Program-made: the position numbers and the translations under genes
Assembly: GCA_002365855.1 (NCBI GenBank)
Contig: DFAP01000092.1
Coordinates: forward strand, 1-25,122
Source of the DNA: Pelotomaculum sp. UBA3103
GTDB taxonomy: Bacteria > Bacillota > Desulfotomaculia > Desulfotomaculales > Pelotomaculaceae
Reading direction: 5' to 3'
DNA length: 25,122 nucleotides
Shown here: in pieces, positions 1-8,553 of the stretch
Layout of the letters: the number at the start of each line of letters is the position of its first letter
How positions within the stretch are numbered: position 1 is the stretch's first letter
Notes under the pieces: model-generated
What the model was told of the DNA's origin: nothing
The model's database searches: none
What the model saw: only the letters and a program-made list of their open reading frames with translations

Positions 1-1
1 T

Positions 2-17
2 GGGTAGCCTCCTACCC
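2..17. repeat. Small inverted repeat at the window edge
   Basis: GGGTAG and CTACCC are separated by four bases and could form a 6-bp hairpin. No T-run follows, so it is not a convincing terminator on the + strand. The motif TGGGTAGC recurs at 31-38. It may belong to the tail of an upstream gene or intergenic spacer outside the window. Function unknown. Confidence 0.3.
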
Positions 18-101
18 GATTTGCAATGAATGGGTAGCTTTCCATTTAATAGTAATGTATCTAGCGCCAACTGCATAAAATTGTGGCAAGGAGGGATCTC
101 T

Positions 102-383
102 ATGGCCTTGCGTGATCTTAGAAAAAAAGTTAGAAAACAATTTGCAGACTTTCTTGAAATTCCAGGGGATATAATGTTGGACCTGCCAAAGATAACACTG
201 GTCGGCAATGTCCAGCTGTTTATCGAAAATCACCGGGGTATACTCGAATATACACCGGAAGGGATACGAGTAAGTATCGCTGAGGGCGAAGTGGCTGTTA
301 CCGGGGAAAATTTGATCCTGCGCAACATTTTGCCGGATGAGCTGTGCGTGGAGGGAAAAATTTTTTCTCTAAAATTCAATTAA
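102..383 (+). CDS. yqfC: Sporulation protein YqfC
   Basis: This is a 93-residue protein of the YqfC family, needed for efficient sporulation in Bacillus and expressed in the mother cell there under sigma-E. The sequence fits the family in length and in its beta-rich body, including a G-[IN]-V-Q-L-F-I-E-N-H-R-G-I-L stretch and a C-terminal region ending in a GKIFSLKF-like strand. I chose the ATG at 102 because a strong ribosome binding site (AAGGAGGG, 88-95) sits just ahead of it; the in-frame ATG at 30 has none. The gene is followed after 32 bp by yqfD, its usual partner. A weak sigma-E-like -10 (CATAAAAT, 74-81) lies upstream, but I see no convincing -35. The molecular function is unknown. 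Confidence 0.9.
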   Translation: MALRDLRKKVRKQFADFLEIPGDIMLDLPKITLVGNVQLFIENHRGILEYTPEGIRVSIAEGEVAVTGENLILRNILPDELCVEGKIFSLKFN

Positions 384-415
384 AATAATTCAACTCCATC
401 TACGGAGGTTTTTAT

Positions 416-1660
416 ATGTTTGTATTTAAATTGATGTCTTGTATCCAGGGATACCTGGTCATCCTGGTTACCGGGGAGGCTCCGGAAAAATTTGTGAATA
501 TGGCTGCGAGCAGAGGGATTTACCTTTGGGATGTGGCCAGAACCGGTAGCGGTGCTATTTTGTTGAAAGTTCGCCTGGAAGATGCAAAGCCGCTGCGGCA
601 TATTGCCAGGCGTACCGGCTGCAGGTTTAAGATCAAGCAGAGAGTTGGTCTCCCATTTTATTTTGTCAGGCTTCGTCGGAGAAAGGCTTTGGCGCTGGGG
701 ATGGTCTTTTTTGTCGCGGCACTTTATCTCCTGTCTTCATTTGTATGGTTTATTGAGGTTAAAGGAAGCGAGCATTTAAGTCCGGAAATGGTTTTACGGG
801 TGGCGTCGGATGCTGGCCTTAGCCGGGGCACTGCAAAATGGAAGATTGATCCGGGCAAGGTGGAGGAAAAAATAATAGAAGGACTGCCTGAAGTGTCATA
901 CGCCGGAGTTTATCTCAAGGGAACCAAGGCAACCATTGAGGTAGCCGAGCGGACCGTACCTGACCAGGAAGATCCGAGGCCGGCACATATCGTATCCACG
1001 AAGGCGGGACTGATCAAAGAAATACTGATCTTTAGCGGGTACCCTGCGGTGAAAGAAGGTGACACTGTAGTTTCGGGACAGGTCCTTATATCGGGAGTAA
1101 TACCAGCACCCGAAGAGGCGCCTAAAGACGGGGAAGGAAAGAAACCTGGAGTCCCGGAGATAATTCAACCTTCCCGCTACGTGCAGGCCAAGGGTATTGT
1201 ACGGGCCAGGGTCTGGTATGAAGGCTACGGTGAAGCGGAAATAATTGAGACGGGAACACGTTTTACAGGTAATGTAAAAACACGTGTCAGTATAAAATCA
1301 AAGGACAAGGAAATTATTTTATCTGGCAGCCGGAATATTCCCTTTGCTCTTTATGAAAATGATGTGCATGTGAAAACAATACCGGAATGGAGGAATATTA
1401 ACATACCCGTCGAACTAATAACGGTAAAATATCTTGAGCTGACCGAATACAGGGACGAGCGTGGACGGGCGGGAGCGTTGAAGTTAGCCGAGGAGCGCGC
1501 TCTACATGCGGCGGGCAAGAGTGTTCCAGAAGAAGCTGCTATACAGGAACGGTGGGTGGAGGAGGCTCTAACAGGACAACCTGATAATTTAATGCGGGCA
1601 AAGGCTGTGATTGAAACGGTTGAGGATATAGGCAAGAAACAATTCTTTTCACCGCAGTAA
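416..1660 (+). CDS. yqfD: Sporulation protein YqfD
   Basis: This is a 414-residue protein, close to the usual family length (about 400). YqfD is a membrane protein required at the engulfment stage of sporulation and works with YqfC; its biochemistry is not known. The N-terminal 85 or so residues are a soluble domain ending in a basic patch (RLRRRK). One clear membrane segment follows at about residues 91-113, and then a large probably extracytoplasmic part with a POTRA-like start (IEVKGSEHLSPEMVL). Translation starts at an ATG with a good ribosome site (ACGGAGG). It is 32 bp from yqfC and 58 bp from the phoH start, consistent with one transcript. Nothing is truncated. Confidence 0.9.
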   Translation: MFVFKLMSCIQGYLVILVTGEAPEKFVNMAASRGIYLWDVARTGSGAILLKVRLEDAKPLRHIARRTGCRFKIKQRVGLPFYFVRLRRRKALALGMVFFVAALYLLSSFVWFIEVKGSEHLSPEMVLRVASDAGLSRGTAKWKIDPGKVEEKIIEGLPEVSYAGVYLKGTKATIEVAERTVPDQEDPRPAHIVSTKAGLIKEILIFSGYPAVKEGDTVVSGQVLISGVIPAPEEAPKDGEGKKPGVPEIIQPSRYVQAKGIVRARVWYEGYGEAEIIETGTRFTGNVKTRVSIKSKDKEIILSGSRNIPFALYENDVHVKTIPEWRNINIPVELITVKYLELTEYRDERGRAGALKLAEERALHAAGKSVPEEAAIQERWVEEALTGQPDNLMRAKAVIETVEDIGKKQFFSPQ

Positions 1661-1718
1661 AGTTTATTATTTAACCGGCAGGCAGTATTTGCGAAAATCA
1701 AGGGAGGTTTGCCTGATA

Positions 1719-2675
1719 TTGGCAGAACGATCTGATGCAAGGGTTGAGCTGGATGATATCGTCGCTGCGGCAGAAATATTCGGAAGGAACGACGAGCACC
1801 TGGCACAGTTGGAGAAAACTCTGGGAGTCCGGTTTACGGCGAGAGGCCAGGAACTGGTTATTTCCGGTGACGCGGAAAGAGTTGAGCAGGCCCAGGAAGT
1901 TCTAGCCCAGATGCAGAAATTTTACAGCGCCGGGAACAGGTTGACCGCCCAGGAAGTCGGGTACGCCATCAGGTCTGCGCAGAGAGGCATAAAAAACGCC
2001 CTCGAAAGTCTGGCTAAAGACGTAACTCTGGTCACCCCCCGCGGGAAACAGGTTAAACCAAAAACCAGAGGCCAGCAGAAATATGTTGATACAATTAAGA
2101 ATCACGATGTGGTGTTCGCCATTGGTCCTGCGGGTACAGGCAAGACCTACCTGGCAGTGGTTATGGCTATTAAGGCTCTTCGCAACAAGGATGTCGACAG
2201 GTTGGTCCTAACCCGCCCGGCCGTGGAGGCGGGAGAAAAGCTCGGATTTTTGCCCGGTGACCTGCAGGAAAAGATTGACCCCTACCTTCGCCCGCTCTAC
2301 GATAGTCTTTATGATATTCTGGGAGTAGATAATACCTTAAAATACCTGGAGAAAAATGTGATTGAGATAGCTCCTTTGGCATATATGCGAGGGAGAACCT
2401 TGGAGGACTCGTTTATTATTCTAGACGAGGCTCAGAATACAACCCCCGAGCAGATGAAGATGTTTTTAACCCGTCTTGGATTCGGATCTAAAGCAATCAT
2501 AACAGGTGATATCACCCAGATCGACCTGCCAAAAGGACAGGTGTCAGGCCTGATTAACGCGATAACGGTATTAAAAGATATAAATGGTTTGAGTATTCAC
2601 ACCATGACCGGGGAAGATATTGTACGACACCCCCTCGTGGAAGAAATTATCAGGGCTTATGAAAAAGTAAAGTAA
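1719..2675 (+). CDS. phoH: PhoH family ATPase
   Basis: This is a 318-residue PhoH-like P-loop ATPase, in Firmicutes linked to RNA metabolism because it travels with ybeY and era. An N-terminal KH-like or RNA-binding segment (about residues 1-100) precedes the ATPase domain, with Walker A GPAGTGKT at residues 136-143 and Walker B FIILDEAQN near 232-240. The motif VLTRPAVEAGEKLGFLPGD is a family hallmark. I chose the TTG at 1719, because the ribosome site AGGGAGG (1701-1707) lies 11 bases before it and the resulting length matches the B. subtilis protein. The upstream in-frame TTG at 1689 would place this Shine-Dalgarno inside the gene. The physiological substrate is not settled for the family. 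Confidence 0.93.
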   Translation: MAERSDARVELDDIVAAAEIFGRNDEHLAQLEKTLGVRFTARGQELVISGDAERVEQAQEVLAQMQKFYSAGNRLTAQEVGYAIRSAQRGIKNALESLAKDVTLVTPRGKQVKPKTRGQQKYVDTIKNHDVVFAIGPAGTGKTYLAVVMAIKALRNKDVDRLVLTRPAVEAGEKLGFLPGDLQEKIDPYLRPLYDSLYDILGVDNTLKYLEKNVIEIAPLAYMRGRTLEDSFIILDEAQNTTPEQMKMFLTRLGFGSKAIITGDITQIDLPKGQVSGLINAITVLKDINGLSIHTMTGEDIVRHPLVEEIIRAYEKVK

Positions 2676-2782
2676 AGCCGGCTGGTTGTTTTAACATTGA
2701 TTAAGATATAAAATTAATACCCGGGGCCGTAATATCTTAAACGGCTTCCAGGTAGAGCGGTACTATAGAGGAGTGATTACCC

Positions 2783-4963
2783 ATGCTCTTATTTAGCAGG
2801 GTAAGAGATAAGTTTAGAGCCGCCCTGTCCTTGTTGACGAAGCAGCGTAAGGTGCGTAGGGGCAGTGCGGCAGTTTTGTTTTTGCTGCTGATTACCCTGA
2901 TTATGGCTGTTGAATTTGTACCTGAAAATAACGCGCTGGTAGTTGGGCAGGTATCCCCCAAAACTTTTAAAGCGCAGAAAAGCATTGTTTTTGAGGACAA
3001 GCTCAAAACATCAGATCAGCGACGCCTTGCCGCCGAAACTGTGGACAAGGTCTATGCAAAGGACCCGCAGGTGGGTATTGCCGTTCAGAAGGATATTTCC
3101 GACCTGATGGGAAAAATCCGCAGTATACAGGGAGATCCTGGCCTGGACAGAGACGGTAAGGTTTTAGAGCTTCACTCAGTTATGACGTTTATAGTGAGTG
3201 AAGAAGATCTCGGCAATTTGGCTGAGGCCTCTCCAACCTATACGCAGCAGGTTGAAAACTCATTAAAGAGTATGGTTTCAGGGTCTATGGAAGATGGAGA
3301 AGGCATCACTCAGGAACGTCTGGAAGAGTCGAAGAGAACTTTAAACGGTCAGATCGTGAGGATGGTTCTGCCCCAACACTATGAGAATCTGTCCAAGGGT
3401 ATTGTTGAACTTTACCTGCGGCCAAATGCCTTTATAAACTATGAAGTTACTAAGCAAAAACAGGATGAGGCCATGGCGGCGGTTCCTCCTGTGATGGTAT
3501 CCGTCAAGGAAGGCGAAAAAATAATCGGTGAAAGCGAAGTAGTCACCGATGAGCACATGGCCAAGCTCCTGGCGCTCGGTCTTACCCGTCCGAAGCTTCC
3601 CTTAACAACGATATTGGGTATAATTCTGCTGATCGGTCTATTGATGGTGATCGTTCTCCTTTACCTCTATCAGCAAAACCGGGAAATATATGAACATGCC
3701 GGGCACCTGTATCTGCTTGGTATGATTGTGATTGTGGTTCTGGCAGTGGGAAAGGCGATTATAGCCATCAATGTCGTCCAGTGGCCTGAATTTGGGGCAC
3801 AGTTCGGCTATATGGTGCCTTTGGCCGCAGCCGGCATGCTTATTGCCATCCTTTTGGATTCCCGCCTGGCAGTGCTGGTGGTTGCGATAATGAGCCTGAT
3901 GCTCGGGGTTATGACCGGTAATCAGCTGCGCTTTGGAATAGTGGGGCTGATCGGCGGGATCACTGGAGTTTACAGTGTGTCCAAGCTCAGCCAGCGTGGT
4001 GACCTGGTACGTGCCGGTATTTATACCAGCGGCGCAAATGTGGCGGCTATCTTTGTCGTCGGTATGGTCAGCGGGACTCCACTGCCGCTGCTGATCTCCT
4101 CCAGCCTGGCTCTGGGTGTAATCAACGGCATCCTTTCTTCGATCCTAACCAACGGTTCCCTGCCTTTTCTGGAGAACACCTTTCGCATCACATCAGCTGT
4201 CAGGTTACTTGAGCTTTCCCACCCCAACAATTTTCTGCTGAAAAGTCTTCTTATAGAAGCTCCGGGGTCATACCACCACAGCATTATTGTGGGTAATCTG
4301 GCTGAGTCCGCAGCTGACGCTGTCGGGGGAGATTCCCTGCTGGTAAGGGTGGGCGCGTATTACCATGATATAGGTAAAAGCAAGAGGCCTTACTTTTTCA
4401 TTGAAAACCAAATGACCTGCGATAATCCCCACGATAAAATTGCCCCGTCTTTAAGCACATTGATCCTGACGTCCCATGTCAAGGACGGGGTTGAGATGGC
4501 CAGGGAGCAAAAACTGCCTCAGGGCATTATTGACATCATTGAACAGCACCACGGAACCAGCCTGGTCAGTTACTTCTATCACAAGGCTCTGGAATCCGAC
4601 CGGACCGAGACGGTTACCGAGGAGGAATACAGGTATGAAGGCCCCAAGCCGCAGACGAGAGAGGCCGCCATTGTTATGCTGGCCGACGCAGTGGAGGCTG
4701 CGGTGCGTTCCGTGCAGAACCCAACTACGGGGCGGGTGGAAGGCCTGGTGCGAAAGATAATTAAAGATAAACTTAACGACGGGCAGCTCGAAGAGTGCGA
4801 TCTGACCTTTAAAGACCTGAATGTTATTGCCAATTCTTTTGTCAGGGTGCTTTCTGGGATTTTCCATAACCGGATAGAATACCCTGATATGGCACAGGAA
4901 CTTGAGAGGAGAAAAAAGAATGTCGGTTCTCGTAAGCAACTTGCAGGAAAAAGTGGCAGTTGA
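2783..4963 (+). CDS. pgpH: PgpH/YqfF family membrane HD phosphohydrolase (cyclic-di-AMP phosphodiesterase)
   Basis: This 726-residue protein has the 7TMR-HD layout: a membrane segment near residues 32-48, an extracytoplasmic 7TMR-HDED domain to about 270, a cluster of about seven membrane helices (about 272-470), and a cytoplasmic HD domain. HD-domain metal ligands are visible in HHHSIIVGN, in the YYHDIGK motif (His528-Asp529), and in EQHHGTSLV further on. Characterised members (Listeria PgpH) hydrolyse c-di-AMP to pApA, so control of this second messenger is the likely role. The ATG follows GAGGAG. The last 44 bp overlap ybeY, which suggests translational coupling. B. subtilis has the same phoH-yqfF-ybeY order. 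Confidence 0.92.
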   Translation: MLLFSRVRDKFRAALSLLTKQRKVRRGSAAVLFLLLITLIMAVEFVPENNALVVGQVSPKTFKAQKSIVFEDKLKTSDQRRLAAETVDKVYAKDPQVGIAVQKDISDLMGKIRSIQGDPGLDRDGKVLELHSVMTFIVSEEDLGNLAEASPTYTQQVENSLKSMVSGSMEDGEGITQERLEESKRTLNGQIVRMVLPQHYENLSKGIVELYLRPNAFINYEVTKQKQDEAMAAVPPVMVSVKEGEKIIGESEVVTDEHMAKLLALGLTRPKLPLTTILGIILLIGLLMVIVLLYLYQQNREIYEHAGHLYLLGMIVIVVLAVGKAIIAINVVQWPEFGAQFGYMVPLAAAGMLIAILLDSRLAVLVVAIMSLMLGVMTGNQLRFGIVGLIGGITGVYSVSKLSQRGDLVRAGIYTSGANVAAIFVVGMVSGTPLPLLISSSLALGVINGILSSILTNGSLPFLENTFRITSAVRLLELSHPNNFLLKSLLIEAPGSYHHSIIVGNLAESAADAVGGDSLLVRVGAYYHDIGKSKRPYFFIENQMTCDNPHDKIAPSLSTLILTSHVKDGVEMAREQKLPQGIIDIIEQHHGTSLVSYFYHKALESDRTETVTEEEYRYEGPKPQTREAAIVMLADAVEAAVRSVQNPTTGRVEGLVRKIIKDKLNDGQLEECDLTFKDLNVIANSFVRVLSGIFHNRIEYPDMAQELERRKKNVGSRKQLAGKSGS

Positions 4964-5378
4964 TGATAAAACAGCTGATTTTCTGGCCGGCGCTGCAGGT
5001 GAAGCCCTGAAAAGCTCCGGGTATTCGCAAGAGGCTGAAGTTAGCCTGGTATTCGTTGACGATGCCTATATGCAGAGTTTGAATCAAGAATATCGTAATG
5101 TAGACAGCCCTACTGATGTGCTGTCTTTTGCCCTGCAGGAAGGGGAGCCCTGCCCTGACGGTGGAGAAGCTGTTATCCTGGGAGATGTGGTAGTATCTCT
5201 TGAGGCGGCCGAAAGGCAGGCGAAGGAGTATGGGCACAGCTTCATCCGTGAAGCAGCATTCCTGACTGTGCACGGTGTACTTCACCTGCTCGGGCATGAC
5301 CACCAGGACGAGGAGGACAGCAGGGCGATGCGTCTAAAAGAAGAGGAAACCCTTAAGCGTTTAGGCTTGGGCAGATGA
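4920..5378 (+). CDS. ybeY: Endoribonuclease YbeY (rRNA maturation factor)
   Basis: This is a 152-residue zinc metalloprotein of the UPF0054 family, which acts in 16S rRNA 3' processing and ribosome quality control. The family signature HGVLHLLGHDH is intact, with zinc ligands His118, His122 and His128. The NxxYRNVDSPTDVLSFAL stretch that precedes it in the family is also present. I chose ATG 4920 over the in-frame TTG at 4902 because AGAGGAG (4905-4911) sits 8 bases upstream. It overlaps the end of pgpH by 44 bp. Neighbouring phoH and era point to the same ribosome-biogenesis role. Confidence 0.95.
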   Translation: MSVLVSNLQEKVAVDDKTADFLAGAAGEALKSSGYSQEAEVSLVFVDDAYMQSLNQEYRNVDSPTDVLSFALQEGEPCPDGGEAVILGDVVVSLEAAERQAKEYGHSFIREAAFLTVHGVLHLLGHDHQDEEDSRAMRLKEEETLKRLGLGR

Positions 5379-5438
5379 GATTATCTTAACGCACATTCAA
5401 CTCTCCAATTCTAACATGGAACCGAGGTAGGTGGCCCC

Positions 5439-6140
5439 ATGAGCCTGCGCAGGCTTTTAGACAGCTTTAATTACGCCGTGGCCGGTATAGTGCACTCTCT
5501 AAGGACGCAGAGAAATATGCGCATCCACATCTGCGCCGCTCTTTTGGTGCTGTTTGCGGCGCTGTTCCTTAAGCTCACTTCCTATGACCTGCTATTGCTG
5601 TTCTTCGCGATCACCTTAGTAATCATGGCCGAGATGTTCAACACCTCTATTGAGACGGTCGTTGACTTGAATACCAGGGAAATTCATCCGCTGGCCAGGG
5701 TCGCAAAAAACGTGGCTGCCGGTGCGGTGCTGATAGCTACGCTTAACTCCTTAGTAGTGGCATATATCGTTATTTATCCTCATTTAGAAGATTTTTCTTT
5801 TTCAATTAGTCCAAAAATAAAGGATGCACCACTTTCAATAACTCTGGCTGCTTTTATCCTGGTAATTGTGCTGGTCGGGATGGGCAAGGCCAACAGCGGT
5901 AAAGGAATATTTGTAAAGGGGGGGCTGCCCAGCGGACACACTGCGGTAGCGTTTGCAGGAGTTACGGCGATTGTCCTGCTCACCGGCAATGCCCTGGTGG
6001 CAACTGTTGCGGTTGTAATGGCCCTCCTGGTAGCTCACAGCAGGCTGGATACTGGTGTTCACACACTTTTTGAGGTTATCATGGGAGCGTCACTGGGTAT
6101 ACTGGCAACCCTGCTGGTTTTTCGCCTGGCGGGGTGGTAG
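5439..6140 (+). CDS. dgkA: DgkA-type undecaprenol/diacylglycerol kinase fused to a PAP2 phosphatase domain
   Basis: This is a 233-residue all-membrane protein made of two parts. Residues 1-112 or so are a complete DgkA-family kinase with the catalytic pattern E65-x2-N68-x3-E72; Gram-positive members phosphorylate undecaprenol. Residues about 130-233 are a short PAP2 domain with motif C2 (Pro164-Ser-Gly-His167) and motif C3 (Ser201-Arg202 to His208). The usual C1 motif (K-x6-RP) is not recognisable; only lysines are seen at 150-160, so the phosphatase activity is uncertain. If both halves work, both would yield undecaprenyl phosphate, one from the alcohol and one from the pyrophosphate (inference). 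The start ATG follows AGGTAGGTGG. It occupies the dgkA slot between ybeY and cdd seen in Bacillus. Confidence 0.88.
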   Translation: MSLRRLLDSFNYAVAGIVHSLRTQRNMRIHICAALLVLFAALFLKLTSYDLLLLFFAITLVIMAEMFNTSIETVVDLNTREIHPLARVAKNVAAGAVLIATLNSLVVAYIVIYPHLEDFSFSISPKIKDAPLSITLAAFILVIVLVGMGKANSGKGIFVKGGLPSGHTAVAFAGVTAIVLLTGNALVATVAVVMALLVAHSRLDTGVHTLFEVIMGASLGILATLLVFRLAGW

Positions 6141-6304
6141 CATGAAACCAGAAAATTACGATTAAAAATAAATCCTGTAAATTTCACTGGTATGCCCTAA
6201 GTGTTCATGGTACATATAATAATTCAACCAAGGGGTTATATTAGAGCTGAGGCAGCCGGTTACGAGCTCTTCCATCCGGCGGAGAGGATAAGGTGGCGAC
6301 TTAG

Positions 6305-6766
6305 ATGATTTTTCCTGTTGAAAAGCTGATTAGCGCTGCATCAGCGGCGCGGGAAAGGGCCTATGCGCCGTATTCAAACTTCAGCGTGGGCGCGGCCATC
6401 CTCACCAGGGAAGGCCGCTATTATACAGGCTGCAACGTGGAAAACAGTTCTTTCGGACTGACGTGCTGCGCCGAAAGAGTTGCACTTTTTAAAGCCGTCT
6501 CCAATGGGGAAAGAAATTTTGAAGCTATAGCAATAACAGCCGGCACTGATGATCACTGTGCGCCATGCGGCGCATGCCGCCAGGCCCTGGCGGAATTCGG
6601 GGCGGAGATCAAAGTATTTATGGTAAACAGGCTTGGGGATTACCGCATGCAGACGGTTTCCGAACTTCTTCCCTCCGTATTTGGCAAAAATGCTCTCACT
6701 GCTGGAAGCATCGAAATATCAGACAAAAAGTCCATTGACAGTTTGATTGAGCCGGTCAACCGTTAA
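6305..6766 (+). CDS. cdd: Cytidine deaminase
   Basis: This 153-residue pyrimidine-salvage enzyme converts cytidine or deoxycytidine to uridine or deoxyuridine. It is the homotetrameric small form. The zinc and catalytic residues are all present: Cys55-Ala-Glu57 in CCAERVA, and Cys88 and Cys91 in PCGACRQ. The N-terminal YAPYSNFSVGAAI motif is typical. It is about 20 residues longer than the shortest members because of a C-terminal tail rich in Ser, Asp and Lys. The ATG follows AAGGTGG at good spacing. A 164-bp gap separates it from dgkA; this contains a TATAAT at 6215-6220 without a clear -35, and a possible GCCGG/CCGGC hairpin just before the ribosome site. Confidence 0.95.
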   Translation: MIFPVEKLISAASAARERAYAPYSNFSVGAAILTREGRYYTGCNVENSSFGLTCCAERVALFKAVSNGERNFEAIAITAGTDDHCAPCGACRQALAEFGAEIKVFMVNRLGDYRMQTVSELLPSVFGKNALTAGSIEISDKKSIDSLIEPVNR

Positions 6767-6821
6767 AGAACTCTGAACATACAAATCCTGGCTCAAAGCA
6801 TGGTTAAAAAGGGTGGTTCGT

Positions 6822-7724
6822 TTGGCAGAAAAAAAGTTTAAATCTGGTTTTGTGTCCATAGTAGGAAGGACTAACGTGGGCAAATCAACTTTACTGAATA
6901 AGATTATGGGCAAAAAGGTCGCTATTGTTTCTGATAAGCCCCAGACTACCAGAAATAAGATTCTCTGTGTTCTCAACCGGGATGACTCCCAGGTTATTTT
7001 TTTGGACACGCCTGGTTTTCATAAGCCAAAGCACAGGCTTGGTGAACAGCTGGTAGAAGTAGCTTTGAGGACACTGCGCGAAGTTGATTCAGTCCTGTTC
7101 CTGGTGGAGGCCAATCAGCCACCGGGGCCCGGTGATAATTATATTATCAGGCAGTTTGAGGGACTCAGCACCCCCGTCCTGCTAGTTATCAACAAGATTG
7201 ACCTGATTAAAAGGGAGTCGCTGCTGCCTCTGATTGATCAGTACAGCCGGCTGTACAGTTTTTCAGAAATCATACCGGTGTCGGCAGCAACAGGGGAAAA
7301 CCTGGACAACTTGTTGGATGCGGCAATCAAATACCTTCCATTGGGACCGGAATACTATCCGGAAGGGATGGTCACGGACAGGCCGGAAAGCTTTATTATG
7401 GCGGAAATAATCCGTGAAAAGGTGCTGAAGCTTACCGGACAGGAAGTGCCTCATTCTGTGGCAGTGGTGATCGAAGACTTAACAGAGCAACCCAATCAGG
7501 TTATTGCAGTCCGTGCGGTTGTTTACACTGAGAGAGAATCACAGAAGGGTATCCTCATCGGCAGGGAAGGACAGATGCTTAAAAAAATAGGCCAGATGGC
7601 AAGGGTAGAAATGGAGAGTTTGCTGGGCTCGAAAATCTTTCTTGAATTATGGGTTAAGGTCAGGCCGGGCTGGAGGAATAAGGAGTCGCTTCTGCACAAC
7701 CTGGGTTACCTGGAAAAGGACTGA
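6822..7724 (+). CDS. era: GTPase Era
   Basis: This is a 300-residue ribosome-assembly GTPase that binds the 3' end of 16S rRNA. GTPase motifs are present in order: G1 GRTNVGKST (residues 15-23), the PQTTRNKI switch, G3 DTPG and G4 NKID. The C-terminal KH domain carries GREGQMLKKIG and ends in the usual VKVRPGWR. The TTG at 6822 gives the standard length and has GGGTGG just upstream (5-base spacing); the alternative GTG at 6813 lies inside that ribosome site. RecO starts 22 bp after the stop, and the cdd-era-recO order is conserved in Firmicutes. Confidence 0.95.
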   Translation: MAEKKFKSGFVSIVGRTNVGKSTLLNKIMGKKVAIVSDKPQTTRNKILCVLNRDDSQVIFLDTPGFHKPKHRLGEQLVEVALRTLREVDSVLFLVEANQPPGPGDNYIIRQFEGLSTPVLLVINKIDLIKRESLLPLIDQYSRLYSFSEIIPVSAATGENLDNLLDAAIKYLPLGPEYYPEGMVTDRPESFIMAEIIREKVLKLTGQEVPHSVAVVIEDLTEQPNQVIAVRAVVYTERESQKGILIGREGQMLKKIGQMARVEMESLLGSKIFLELWVKVRPGWRNKESLLHNLGYLEKD

Positions 7725-7746
7725 TAAATATTATTGGAGAGCTAAG

Positions 7747-8499
7747 ATGAAGCTGTACAAGATGGAAGCGATAGTATTAAGGGCAAGGGATATTGGCGGC
7801 GGGGACAAGCTTTTAGTTCTGTATTCCCGGGAATATGGCAAGATAAAGGTCATTGCTCACGGCGCCTCCAAACCTTCAAGCAGAAAACGCGGTTTTGTAC
7901 AGCCCTTTAATCATACCAAATTTCTCATCCAACGCGGCCGCGAAATAGACTCGGTAAGCCAGTGTGAAGGCGTAGAAATGTTTTCCTTTATCAGGGAGGA
8001 CCTGAAAAAAATCGGCTATGCCAGTTATTTGGCAGAGCTGTTAGACGCTCTTACCCCTGAGGGCGAGCCAAACGAATTTCTCTTTGCCCTCCTGCTGGAA
8101 ACCATGCGTCTCATGAATAATGGTGATGATGAAATACTGGCGCGCTCCTTTGAGATCAAGTGTGTGGGATTTCTTGGCTACCGCCCTGTGCTGGATTCGT
8201 GCGCCGAGTGTCAGGGGCAGACGGGCGGCAGGATACATTTTAGTTCCGGGCTGGGCGGGGTGCTTTGTGAGGCCTGTGCATCAGCTGATCGTGAAGCTGT
8301 TTCATGCGACAGGGGAGTGGTGGAAACGATGAAGGTGCTTCTCAGCTGGCCGCCGGTCAAATTGCGGCTGCTTAAGGTCGGGCGTCCGGCCAGAAACCAG
8401 ATTAAAGTATTATTACGTGATTATCTTAAATACTACATGGAGCACGAATTAAAGTCTGCTGCTTTTTTGAATAGATTTACCCAGGGCCCACCAGGATAA
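7747..8499 (+). CDS. recO: DNA repair protein RecO
   Basis: This 250-residue recombination mediator works with RecR to load RecA on SSB-coated DNA and to anneal strands. It has an N-terminal OB fold (MEAIVLRARDIGGGDKLLVLYSREYGK...VIAHGA) and a helical domain with a four-cysteine zinc site: Cys152, Cys155, Cys174 and Cys177. The ATG at 7747 has GGAGA six bases upstream and gives the family's usual length; an open reading frame extends further upstream but would overlap era. It is the last gene of the tightly spaced run that starts at yqfC. Confidence 0.94.
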   Translation: MKLYKMEAIVLRARDIGGGDKLLVLYSREYGKIKVIAHGASKPSSRKRGFVQPFNHTKFLIQRGREIDSVSQCEGVEMFSFIREDLKKIGYASYLAELLDALTPEGEPNEFLFALLLETMRLMNNGDDEILARSFEIKCVGFLGYRPVLDSCAECQGQTGGRIHFSSGLGGVLCEACASADREAVSCDRGVVETMKVLLSWPPVKLRLLKVGRPARNQIKVLLRDYLKYYMEHELKSAAFLNRFTQGPPG

Positions 8500-8553
8500 A
8501 TGTATAAAATTATACTAGCAGGGAGTAAATAATAGAAAGAAGGGGGGTTTCAA

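Noticed and set aside
30..101. N-terminal extension of yqfC from ATG 30
   Set aside because: No ribosome site precedes ATG 30, while a strong one precedes ATG 102 and the shorter protein matches family length.
1351..1806. Minus-strand ORF of 151 codons across yqfD/phoH
   Set aside because: It is antisense to real genes with clear family matches, its composition is Arg/Ser-rich, and it has no ribosome site.
4451..5303. Minus-strand ORFs of 153-162 codons over pgpH and ybeY
   Set aside because: They are shadows of the + strand coding frames, with no recognisable domains.
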